DNA from: Gemmatimonadota bacterium
GTDB taxonomy: Bacteria > Gemmatimonadota > Gemmatimonadetes > Gemmatimonadales > Gemmatimonadaceae
Assembly (NCBI GenBank): GCA_016191225.1
Contig: JACPPC010000001.1
Span: forward strand, 360,937-424,936
Reading direction: 5' to 3'
Length of the DNA stretch: 64,000 bases
Positions within the stretch are counted from its first letter, which is position 1, and each line of letters opens with the position of its first letter. Under the pieces are notes generated by a model, which was not told the DNA's origin, did no database searches, and saw only the letters and a program-made list of their open reading frames with translations. A program made the position numbers and the translations under genes. Below, piece after piece: positions 8,276-16,325 of this stretch.

Positions 8276-9676
8276 CTACGCCGCGAGCTTGTTGGCCGCG
8301 TTCAGCGCCGCGACCTTGTAGCACTCCGCCAGGGTCGGGTAGTTGAACACCGTCTCGAGGAAGTAGTCGAGCCCCCCGCCCAGCCCGAGGACCGCCTGCC
8401 CGATGTGCAGCAGCTCGGTGGCGCCGGTGCCGATGATGTGCACGCCGAGCAGCGTCCGGTCGTCGCGGTGGAAGAGCATCTTGAAGAAGCCGCTGTCGTC
8501 GCCGAGGATCTGGCCGCGGGCGATCTCGCGGTACCGGGCCACGCCGACTTCGTACGGCACCCGCGCCCTGGTGAGCGCCTGCTCGGTGGCGCCGACCATG
8601 GAGATCTCCGGCATGGCGTAGATGCCGATCGGGAAGTGCGACGGCATCGCCACCGCGGGCGCGCCGAGGGCGTGGCAGGCGGCGAGCCGTCCCTGCTCGC
8701 TCGAGGTCGCGGCGAGGCTCGGGTGCCCGATCACGTCGCCGGCGGCGAAGATGTGCGGGACGCTGGTGCGAAAGGCGGCGTCGACGGTGAGCCGGCCGCG
8801 ATCGTCGGCGGTGACGCCGGCGTGCTCGAGCCCCAGCGAGGCCGTGGCCCCCACGCGCCCGGTGGAGACGAGCACCATGTCGGCCACCACCCGCTTGCCC
8901 GATTCGAGGAGGATCGTGGCGCGCCGCGCGTGCTCCCCCGACACCGACACGCTCTCCACCGCCTCGTCGAGCCGGAACTGCACCTTGCGATGGCGCATCT
9001 GGTGAATGAGCTCGTCCACGATCTCGGCGTCGAGGAACTCGAGGGGCCGCGCGCGGCGGTCGATCACCGTGACGTCGACGCCGAGGGTGGCGAACATCGA
9101 GGCGTACTCGATGCCGATCACGCCGGCGCCGACCACGCAAAGCGAGCGCGGCAGCTGCCCGAGCGCCACGATGTCGTCGCTGGTGATGATCACGCGGCCG
9201 TCGGGGGAGACGCCGCGCGCCGGCGCCGACTCGGTGCCGGTGGCGACGAGCACGCTGGCGGCGGTGACCTCGCGGGTGCCCTGCGCCCCCACGAGGCGCA
9301 GCCGGTGCGGCGACACGAAGGCGGCGTCGGCGCAGAAGACCTCGACCCCGTTGCGCTGCATCTGGTTCGCGACCACCGCCCCCTCGCGGGCGACGACCGA
9401 CCCGACGCGCGCCACCAGCTCCCGGGCCCCGGCGCGCGCGGCGGCGGCACCGCCGCTCCCCGAGTCCTCGGCGAGGGCGGTGAGGCGCACCACGGCCTCG
9501 CGAAAGGTCTTGCTCGGGATCGTGCCGGACTCGAGGCACATCCCGCCGAGGCCGCTCCGCCGCTCGACGAGGGCCACGCGGCGGCCAAGCTTGGCCGCCT
9601 GCACGGCGCCGCGCTGGCCGGCGGGGCCCGAGCCGATGCAGACGAGGTCGAAGTCGAAGGGGGCGGCGTCGCGCAT
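8276..9676 (-). CDS. sthA: Soluble pyridine nucleotide transhydrogenase (Si-specific)
   Basis: A 466-aa flavoprotein of the class-I disulfide reductase fold. An FAD-binding GSGPAGQ lies at about residues 15-21. The active-site region reads GMCLESGTIPSKT, with one Cys instead of the CxxxxC redox pair, as in SthA. A second Rossmann motif for NAD(P) reads VVGAGVIGIEYASMFA. The C-terminal dimerisation domain ends with NYPTLAECYKVAALN. It exchanges reducing equivalents between NADPH and NAD+. The ATG at 9676 begins the family domain; the longer upstream reading is Arg/Pro-rich and lacks similarity. It converges on the kinase gene with 15 bp between stops and diverges from the efflux operon. Confidence 0.92.
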   Translation of the reverse strand: MRDAAPFDFDLVCIGSGPAGQRGAVQAAKLGRRVALVERRSGLGGMCLESGTIPSKTFREAVVRLTALAEDSGSGGAAAARAGARELVARVGSVVAREGAVVANQMQRNGVEVFCADAAFVSPHRLRLVGAQGTREVTAASVLVATGTESAPARGVSPDGRVIITSDDIVALGQLPRSLCVVGAGVIGIEYASMFATLGVDVTVIDRRARPLEFLDAEIVDELIHQMRHRKVQFRLDEAVESVSVSGEHARRATILLESGKRVVADMVLVSTGRVGATASLGLEHAGVTADDRGRLTVDAAFRTSVPHIFAAGDVIGHPSLAATSSEQGRLAACHALGAPAVAMPSHFPIGIYAMPEISMVGATEQALTRARVPYEVGVARYREIARGQILGDDSGFFKMLFHRDDRTLLGVHIIGTGATELLHIGQAVLGLGGGLDYFLETVFNYPTLAECYKVAALNAANKLAA

Positions 9677-9897
9677 GGGCGGGGACCGGCGTGGCGGGCG
9701 CGGCGCCGGGGAGGCGTCGCGAGCCTTGAGTATCGGCAGTGGCGCTGGCGAATCGCGCGCGCCGGACCCGGGCCGGGGCGCAGTATCGGCCGGCGAGGCC
9801 GGGAGGCGAAGCCGGGGGCACGGGTGCGACCGCCGCCCCGGCGCCGGAAGGGGTGGCGATGGCGGGGGCTCCGGCGGGCGGCGCCCGCCCGTCACCC

Positions 9898-9937
9898 TTG
9901 ACTACAGCACTATATGCTTATATGGTTATATCATATG
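9898..9937 (+). promoter_or_regulatory. AT-rich promoter/operator of the RND efflux operon
   Basis: A sharp AT-rich island in very GC-rich DNA. A sigma-70-like promoter is visible: -35 TTGACT (9898-9903), 17-bp spacer, -10 TATGGT (9921-9926). Overlapping it is an imperfect 25-bp palindrome with arms ATATG (9912-9916) and CATAT (9932-9936), and three TATAT(G/C) repeats at 8-bp spacing. The predicted transcript would begin at or just before the ATG at 9935, implying a leaderless mRNA. The likely ligand is the ArsR-type repressor encoded at the end of the operon (inference). Confidence 0.65.
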
Positions 9938-11356
9938 CGCACCCCGTCACGCCCCATCCGCCTCGCGCTCCACCTCGCCCTCGCGGCGCCCATCGCCACG
10001 CCCCCCGGCGCCCAGCCCCCCGCGCGCGCCGCCACCCCCCACTCCCTGTCGGACGCGCTGCGCCGCGCCGATTCCGCCGCCTTCGGCTCCCGCGTGGCCG
10101 AGGCCCAGCGCCGCACCCTGGACGCCCAGGCCCTCGCCCCGCTCCGCGGCATCCTCCCCACCCTCCGCGTCGAGGCCGCCCTCGTCCGCACCACCGATCC
10201 CGTCGCGGTCTTCGGCACCACCATGCGCCAGCGCAACCTCGCCGCCGCCGACTTCAACCCCGCCACGCTCAACCGCCCCGGCGTCGCCGCCAACGTCGCC
10301 GGCGGCGTCGTCGCCGACATCCCCCTCCTCAACGCCGACGCCTGGGCGGGCCGCACCGCCGCCCGCACCGCCGCCCGCGCCGCCCGTGACGCCGGGGACT
10401 GGGCACGCCTCGCCATCCGCGCCGATGTGGTGCGCGCCTGGTTCGGCGTCCTCCTTGCCGACGAGCGCGCCGCCACCCTCGCCGCCGGCCTCGCCGCCGC
10501 GCGAGCCCACGTCGCGCAGGCCGCGACCCTGCAACGCAACGGCGTCGTCACCTCCAGCGACGCGATGCTCGCCGGCGTCCGCGCCGCCGACGTCGAGGCG
10601 CAACTCCTCGAGGCCACCGCCGCCGCCCGCACCGCGCGCCAGTCGCTCGGAGTCCTGCTCGGCGCCAGTGACGGCGAACTGGTGACCCCGGCCGGCGCCC
10701 TCCCCGACCCGCCCACGCTTCGTGCCGCGGCCGCCGGCGACTCGCTCCTCGCCGCGGCCCCGCGTCGCGACGAGAGCGCGGCGCACCTGGCGGCCGAGGC
10801 CGCCGGCGAGGACGGGCGTCGCGCGCGGGCCGAGAACCTGCCGCGACTCAATTCTTTTGCCCGCTACGACTGGAACGACCGCGCCACGCCCTTTGCCGGC
10901 GAGCCCTCATGGACCGTCGGCGTCGTCGCCAGCTGGACGATCGTCAGCGGAGGGAGCACGCTCTCCGCCACGCGGGCCGCCGCCGGCCGCGAGGCGGCCG
11001 CCCGGGCCGCCGCCGACGGCGTGACGGCCCGGGCGCGACTCGAGCGCGACGACGCCGAACGCGCCCTGCGCGTGGCCCTCGAGCGCCTCTCCCTCGCCGA
11101 ACGCAGCGCCGTGCAGGGCGCCGACGCGCATCGCATCGTCGAGCGCCGCTACGAAGGGGGCCTCGCCGCGGTGACCGAGCTCCTCGACGCACAGGCCACG
11201 CAGACCGCCACCGCGCTCGGCGTGGCGAAGGCACGCTTCGACGTCGTCGCGGCGCTCGCCGCCCGGCGCCTCGCCCTCGGACTGGACCCCGGATCGCTCG
11301 CCGCACTCGACGACACCACCGCGACACCCAACCGCCCGACCAAGGAGCACGACTGA
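9935..11356 (+). CDS. TolC-family outer membrane efflux protein
   Basis: A 473-aa protein with a basic N-terminus and Ala-rich signal peptide (about residues 1-26), then two repeats of the OEP fold made of long Ala/Arg/Leu helices, as usual for outer-membrane efflux channels. Motifs include YDWNDRATPF and the C-terminal ERRYEGGLAAVTELLDAQ. It forms the exit duct for the adaptor and RND pump encoded next. The ATG at 9935 is preferred over the ATG at 9914, which lies inside the palindrome and the -10 region and adds a non-signal sequence. The stop overlaps the next start (TGATG). This is the first gene of a five-gene operon. Confidence 0.88.
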   Translation: MRTPSRPIRLALHLALAAPIATPPGAQPPARAATPHSLSDALRRADSAAFGSRVAEAQRRTLDAQALAPLRGILPTLRVEAALVRTTDPVAVFGTTMRQRNLAAADFNPATLNRPGVAANVAGGVVADIPLLNADAWAGRTAARTAARAARDAGDWARLAIRADVVRAWFGVLLADERAATLAAGLAAARAHVAQAATLQRNGVVTSSDAMLAGVRAADVEAQLLEATAAARTARQSLGVLLGASDGELVTPAGALPDPPTLRAAAAGDSLLAAAPRRDESAAHLAAEAAGEDGRRARAENLPRLNSFARYDWNDRATPFAGEPSWTVGVVASWTIVSGGSTLSATRAAAGREAAARAAADGVTARARLERDDAERALRVALERLSLAERSAVQGADAHRIVERRYEGGLAAVTELLDAQATQTATALGVAKARFDVVAALAARRLALGLDPGSLAALDDTTATPNRPTKEHD

Positions 11357-12378
11357 TGTCCACCCGGCTGATCGCCCCGATCCTCCTCGCGGCCGCCGCG
11401 GGATGCGGCACCCCCCGGGCGCAGGACGCGCCCCCCGCCACGGCCATCGAGCGCACGAGCCGCGAAGTCCCCGTGCGCGACACCGTGCTCGCGGCTACCC
11501 TGGACGCCGGCGGCGTGGCCGCCCCGGTCGAGCGCGCCACGCTCTCGACGCACCTCATGGCGACGGTCGCCGACGTGCTGGTGCACGAGGGCGACCGCGT
11601 GGTGCGGGGCCAGCCGCTGCTGCGCCTCGACGCCCGCGAACTCGACGCCCGGCGGCAGCAGGCCGCTGCCGCGCTCGCCGAGGCCGAGGCGGTGCACGCG
11701 GACGCCGCGCGGCAGGCTGCGCGCATGCGGGCGCTCTTCGCCGACAGCGCCGCGCCGCGGGCGATGCTCGACGCCGCCGAGACCGGGCTCGCCCGCGCCT
11801 CCGCCGGCGTGGCGGCGGCGCGTGCCGGCGCCACGGCGGTCGCCGCCGTGCGCGACGACGCCGAGATCCGGGCCCCGTTCGAGGGCGTCGTCACGCGCCG
11901 GTGGGTGGATCGAGGCGCGATGGCGGCGCCCGGCGCCCCGCTCCTCGCGATCGAGGACGCCGGCCGCCTGCGCGTCACGGCGGCGATCACGGCCGAGGCA
12001 GCGCGCGGCCTCCGCGCCGGCATGCCGGTCGACGCAACCGTCGAGGGGCGGCTCGTGCGCGCCGTGGTCGAGGGCGTCGTGCCGGCCGCCGCCGGCGGCA
12101 TCTACACGGTGAATGCCCTCGTCCCGAACGCGGACCGTCGCCTGCTGTCGGGCGGGGCCGCCTCGCTGCGCATTCCGCTCGGCCGGCGCGCGGCGCTTGT
12201 CGTGCCCGCCGCGGCGCTGATCGAGGACGGCGACCTGGTGGGCGTGCGCGTCCGCTCCGGGCGGGGCGATGCACTCCGCTGGATCAAGCCGGGCCGGCGC
12301 GACGGCGGCATGGCCGAGGTGCTGGCAGGCCTCCAGCCGGGCGATCGCGTGCTCGTGCCGCGGATTGGTGGCGCATGA
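11356..12378 (+). CDS. RND efflux periplasmic adaptor (membrane fusion) lipoprotein
   Basis: A 340-aa protein. The signal peptide ends in a lipobox AAAAGC (Cys17). A biotinyl/lipoyl-like domain follows (LMATVADVLVHEGDRVVRGQPLL), then an alpha-helical hairpin (about residues 95-160) with EAEAVHADAARQAARM, and beta-barrel and membrane-proximal domains. AcrA/HlyD-type adaptors bridge the inner-membrane pump to the TolC channel. Start ATG overlaps the upstream stop by one base and the gene ends in an ATGA overlap with the pump gene. Confidence 0.9.
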   Translation: MSTRLIAPILLAAAAGCGTPRAQDAPPATAIERTSREVPVRDTVLAATLDAGGVAAPVERATLSTHLMATVADVLVHEGDRVVRGQPLLRLDARELDARRQQAAAALAEAEAVHADAARQAARMRALFADSAAPRAMLDAAETGLARASAGVAAARAGATAVAAVRDDAEIRAPFEGVVTRRWVDRGAMAAPGAPLLAIEDAGRLRVTAAITAEAARGLRAGMPVDATVEGRLVRAVVEGVVPAAAGGIYTVNALVPNADRRLLSGGAASLRIPLGRRAALVVPAAALIEDGDLVGVRVRSGRGDALRWIKPGRRDGGMAEVLAGLQPGDRVLVPRIGGA

Positions 12379-15300
12379 CCTCCGGCATCGCCGGCCGCAT
12401 CGGGGCCGCCTTCCTGCGCTCGAAGCTCACGCCGCTGGTCGCCCTCGCGTCGCTCGCCGTGGGCGCGCTCGGCATCCTCGCCACGCCGCGCGAGGAGGAG
12501 CCGCAGATCTCGGTGCCGATGATCGACGTGATCGCGCGGCTCCCCGGCGCGCCGCCCGCCGAGGTGGAGCAGCGCCTCGTGCGGCCGATCGAGCGCCGCA
12601 TGCAGGAACTCGCCGGCGTCGAGCACGTGTACAGCACGGCCGGTGACGGCTTCGCGCTGGTCACCGTGCGCTTCACGGTCGGCGAGAACCAGGAGGCGAG
12701 CGTGACCAAGGTGCAGGCGAAGCTCGGCGCGGCGATGGACGAGTCGCCACCGGGGACGCCGCCGCCGCTGGTGCAGCCGCACGCGATCGACGACGTGCCG
12801 GTGCTCGCCCTCACGCTGCACGCGCGCGACATGGACTCGAACCTGCTGCGCCAGGTCGCCGGGCGCCTCGAGGACGAGGTGCGCACGGTGCCGGAGGTCT
12901 CCACCACGCGGCTCATCGGGGGCTCTCCCCGGCAGCTGCGCGTGACCCTCGACCCGGCGCGGCTCGCCGCCGCCGGCGCCAGCCCGGCCGAGGTGTTCGT
13001 CGCGCTGCGGGGGGCCGACGCCCGGGTGCAGGCCGGCGAGTTCACGTCGGCGAACGCCACCGTGCGGGTGGAGGCGGGCGCCCCCCTGCGAACGGCCGCG
13101 GATGTCGGCGCCGTGCTGGTCGCCACGCGGACGGGGCCGGTGGCCGTGCGCGACGTCGCCACGGTGCGCGACGACTTCGCCGAGTCCACGACGTACGTCA
13201 CGCACGCGGCGCGCGGCGGCCCGCCGGAGGCGGCGGTGACGCTGAGCGTCGCCAAGCGCGCCGGCGCCAACGCGACCGCCGTGACGCGTGCCGTGCTCGC
13301 CCGCGTCGAGGCCGCGCGCGGCCGGGTGCTCCCCGGCAACGTGACCGTCACGGTCACCCGCGACTACGGCGAGACGGCGGGCGAGAAGGCCCGCGAGCTG
13401 ATCCTCCACCTGGCGCTGGCGACCGTGTCGGTCACGGTGCTGATCTGGGTCTTCCTCGGCTGGCGCGAGGCGGTGGTGGTGCTCGTCGCGGTCCCCGTGA
13501 CCCTCGCCCTGACGCTGTTCACCTACTACGCGCTCGGGTATTCCCTCAACCGGATCACCCTGTTCGCCCTGATCTTCTCGATCGGCATCCTCGTGGACGA
13601 CGCGATCGTGGTGGTGGAGAACATGTTCCGGCACATGCGCCGGCACGACCGCGCGCCGGACGTGGCGGCCATCGAGGCGGTGGACGAGGTGGGCAATCCC
13701 ACGATCCTCGCCACCTTCACCGTCATCGCCGCGATCCTGCCGATGGCGTTCGTGTCGGGGCTCATGGGTCCGTACATGCGGCCGATCCCCGTCGGCGCGA
13801 GCGTGGCGATGCTGGCCTCGCTGGCGGTGGCCTTCATCGTCACGCCGTGGCTCGCCTACCGGCTGCTCAAGGGTCACGTGACGGCCGGCCCGCCGCACGA
13901 CCTGGCGCACGAGGAGGAGGAGGGGACCCGCATGGGCCGGTTCTACGCCGGCATCATGACGCCCCTGCTCGACAGCCGCCGCCGCCGCCGGCAACTCTAC
14001 GGCACGGTGCTCGCGCTCCTCGCGGGCTCGGCATCGTTGCTGCTGCTGAGGGGGGTGCAGGTCAAGATGCTCCCGTTCGACAACAAGTCCGAGTTCCAGG
14101 TGGTGCTCGACCTCCCCGAGGGGGCCACGCTCGAGACGAGCCAGGCCGCCGCCGCGGAGATCGCCGCGTACCTGCGCACGGTGCCGGAGGTCCGCAGCAC
14201 GGAGACGTACGCGGGCACGGCCGCGCCGGTGAACTTCAACGGGCTCGTGCGGCACTACTTCCTGCGCGGCGGCGCGAACGTGGCCGACGTGCAGGTCAAC
14301 CTGGCGCCCAAGGGCGCCCGCACGCGGCAGAGCCACGCCATTGCCGTCGCCGTGCGGCCGGCGGTGGACTCGATCGCGCGCCGCTTCGGCGCGTCGGCCA
14401 AGGTCGCGGAGATCCCGCCGGGGCCGCCGGTGCTCGCGACGCTCGTGGCCGAGGTGTACGCGGCCGACGACAGCGGCCGCCTCGAGGCGGCGCGCCAGGT
14501 GCGGCGCGTGTTCGAGGCGACGCCGGGCGTGGTGGACGTGGACTGGACGGTGGTCGCGCCGCAGGCCACCGAGGTGTTCCAAATCGACCGCGTCCGCGCC
14601 GCCGCGGCGGGGGCCGGCGTGGAGCAGGTCGCGCAGACCCTGGCGATGGCGCTCTCCGGCCCGACCGCGACGATCGCGGCGTCGTCGTCCGCCCGCGACC
14701 CCCTGGCGATCGCCCCGCGCCTCGCGGTGGACCGCCGGTCGTCGCGCGAGGCGCTGCTCGCCATCCCGGTGGCCACCGCGACGGGCCCGCAGCCCCTCGG
14801 CGCCTTCGTGCGCGTGGAGCGGCGCCCGCGCGACGACATCCGCGTGCGCCGCGACCAGCGCCCCGTGATCTACGTGACCGGCGACGTGGCCGGCGAGGTC
14901 GAGGCGCCCGTGTACGCGATCCTCGCCATGAATCGCGCCCTCGATGCGGTGCGGGTGCGCGGCGCGACGATCCACCACTACAACGCGGTGCAGCCCCCGC
15001 GGCTCGACGAGACCGCGATCAAGTGGGACGGCGAGTGGCAGGTCACGATCGAGGTCTTCCGTGACCTCGGCATCGCCTTCGCGGTGGTGCTGGTGCTGAT
15101 CTACGTCCTCGTCGTCGGCTGGTTCCAGTCGTTCACGGTGCCGCTGGTGATCATGGCGCCGATTCCGCTCACGCTCATCGGCATCCTGCCGGGGCACGCC
15201 ATCTTCGGCGCCTTCTTCACCGCCACGTCGATGATCGGCATGATCGCGCTTGCCGGCATCATCGTGCGCAACTCGATCCTGCTGGTGGACTTCATCCAGC

Positions 15301-15587
15301 TCGCCGAGTCGCGCGGCCGCCCGCTGCGCGAGGCGGTGCTCGAGGCGGGGGCGGTGCGGTTCCGGCCGATCGCGCTCACCGCGGCGGCCGTCGTGGCGGG
15401 GGGACTCGTGATGGTGCTCGACCCGATCTTCGAGGGGCTCGCGGTGGCCCTGATGAGCGGGGCCGTGGTCGCCACGCTGCTCACCATGGTCGTCGTGCCG
15501 CTCCTCTACTGGGAACTCGCCCGTCGTCGCCCCACGTCGGCGGTGGATGCCGCCGGCCGCCCCTCCCCCATCGCCGAGGATCGCTGA
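12375..15587 (+). CDS. RND efflux transporter permease subunit
   Basis: A 1070-aa inner-membrane pump with the RND plan: TM1 at about 18-36, a large periplasmic loop, TM2-7, a second loop, TM8-12. TM4 reads GILVDDAIVVVENMF, with two adjacent Asp at about 408-409, the AcrB-type proton relay; heavy-metal pumps usually have a different pattern here. TM10 has IIVRNSILLVDF, with Arg where AcrB has the relay Lys940. It uses the proton gradient to expel substrates through the adaptor and TolC. The start overlaps the adaptor stop (ATGA). Substrate cannot be deduced; the linked ArsR regulator and DUF2892 protein hint at sulfur, redox or metal stress (inference). Confidence 0.93.
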   Translation: MTSGIAGRIGAAFLRSKLTPLVALASLAVGALGILATPREEEPQISVPMIDVIARLPGAPPAEVEQRLVRPIERRMQELAGVEHVYSTAGDGFALVTVRFTVGENQEASVTKVQAKLGAAMDESPPGTPPPLVQPHAIDDVPVLALTLHARDMDSNLLRQVAGRLEDEVRTVPEVSTTRLIGGSPRQLRVTLDPARLAAAGASPAEVFVALRGADARVQAGEFTSANATVRVEAGAPLRTAADVGAVLVATRTGPVAVRDVATVRDDFAESTTYVTHAARGGPPEAAVTLSVAKRAGANATAVTRAVLARVEAARGRVLPGNVTVTVTRDYGETAGEKARELILHLALATVSVTVLIWVFLGWREAVVVLVAVPVTLALTLFTYYALGYSLNRITLFALIFSIGILVDDAIVVVENMFRHMRRHDRAPDVAAIEAVDEVGNPTILATFTVIAAILPMAFVSGLMGPYMRPIPVGASVAMLASLAVAFIVTPWLAYRLLKGHVTAGPPHDLAHEEEEGTRMGRFYAGIMTPLLDSRRRRRQLYGTVLALLAGSASLLLLRGVQVKMLPFDNKSEFQVVLDLPEGATLETSQAAAAEIAAYLRTVPEVRSTETYAGTAAPVNFNGLVRHYFLRGGANVADVQVNLAPKGARTRQSHAIAVAVRPAVDSIARRFGASAKVAEIPPGPPVLATLVAEVYAADDSGRLEAARQVRRVFEATPGVVDVDWTVVAPQATEVFQIDRVRAAAAGAGVEQVAQTLAMALSGPTATIAASSSARDPLAIAPRLAVDRRSSREALLAIPVATATGPQPLGAFVRVERRPRDDIRVRRDQRPVIYVTGDVAGEVEAPVYAILAMNRALDAVRVRGATIHHYNAVQPPRLDETAIKWDGEWQVTIEVFRDLGIAFAVVLVLIYVLVVGWFQSFTVPLVIMAPIPLTLIGILPGHAIFGAFFTATSMIGMIALAGIIVRNSILLVDFIQLAESRGRPLREAVLEAGAVRFRPIALTAAAVVAGGLVMVLDPIFEGLAVALMSGAVVATLLTMVVVPLLYWELARRRPTSAVDAAGRPSPIAEDR

Positions 15588-15590
15588 CCC

Positions 15591-15806
15591 ATGTGCCCCG
15601 ACAAGATCATTCGCCGCTTCGCCGGCCTCTTCATCCTCGGCTCCGTCGCCGTGGGCTGGCTCGTCCATCCCGCCGCCTTCTGGTTCACGGCCTTCGTGGG
15701 GTTCAACCTGCTGCAGTCGAGCCTCACGGGCTTTTGCCCGCTGGAACGCGTCCTCGGCCGCGCCCGGTTGTTCGCCTGCCGCCCCGCGCCCCGCGGAAAC
15801 CGGTGA
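15591..15806 (+). CDS. DUF2892/YgaP-TM family small membrane protein
   Basis: A 71-aa protein with a CxxK start (MCPDKIIRRFAG), two hydrophobic segments and a central FVGFNLLQSSLTGFCP motif typical of DUF2892 (the membrane part of YgaP). In other bacteria this domain accompanies rhodanese or ArsR-type sulfur-responsive systems. It begins three bases after the pump stop, so it belongs to the operon. Its role is not known; a function in sulfane-sulfur or membrane stress handling is a guess from context. Confidence 0.8.
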   Translation: MCPDKIIRRFAGLFILGSVAVGWLVHPAAFWFTAFVGFNLLQSSLTGFCPLERVLGRARLFACRPAPRGNR

Positions 15807-15885
15807 TCCCCCGATCCCGACCACGCTAGCTTCCGGGACGGTCCGCCCCTCGCCGGAGTCCCCGCCGCCCGTGCCGCCCACCCGC

Positions 15886-16200
15886 ATGCCCCCGGAACTC
15901 CTCGCCATCCTCGCCGAGCGCTTCAAGGCGTTCGCCGAGCCGGCGCGGCTGCAGGTGTTGTATTCGCTGCGCGGCGGTGAGAAGTCGGTGAATGATCTCG
16001 TGGCACTGACCGGCCTCGGCCAGGCCAACCTGTCGAAGCACCTGCAGGTGCTGCACGCGGCGGGACTCGTCGTGCGACGCCGGGAGGGCGCGTTCGCCTA
16101 TCACGCCCTCGCGGACGGGGACGTCCTGCAGCTCTGCGACCTCGTGTGCGGCCGGCTCGACAAGGAGTCGCGGGCGCTGCTGAAGGCGCTCTCGCGCTGA
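15886..16200 (+). CDS. ArsR/SmtB-family transcriptional repressor
   Basis: A 104-aa winged-helix protein. The ArsR fold is clear: FKAFAEPARLQVLYSL (helix 1-2), LTGLGQANLSKHLQVLHAAGLV (recognition helix), then a wing with RRREGAFAYHAL. The C-terminal helix carries Cys84 and Cys88 (LCDLVC); the classic helix-3 CVC metal site is absent. A Cys pair here could bind a thiophilic metal or sense persulfide. A GTG at 15871 is an alternative start. The gene is the last in the efflux operon and probably autoregulates through the AT-rich palindrome at 9912-9936 (inference). Confidence 0.88.
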   Translation: MPPELLAILAERFKAFAEPARLQVLYSLRGGEKSVNDLVALTGLGQANLSKHLQVLHAAGLVVRRREGAFAYHALADGDVLQLCDLVCGRLDKESRALLKALSR

Positions 16201-16325
16201 GCGCCCTCGTCGCGCGTGGCCAGCCGTTGCGCGCACACGCGGTGACCGCCAGAATGCCCGCGGGGATCCGTCGGCGCCGCCCTCGGAACTGCTCCCGCTC
16301 GCCCGCATCCGCACCGGATTCGCCC

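Noticed and set aside
9914..9934. Earlier ATG for the TolC-family gene
   Set aside because: It lies inside the predicted promoter and operator, upstream of the expected transcription start, and spoils the signal peptide.
12102..16028. 1308-aa open frame antisense to the RND pump
   Set aside because: Long only because stop codons are rare at this GC content; no domain, and it crosses four real genes.
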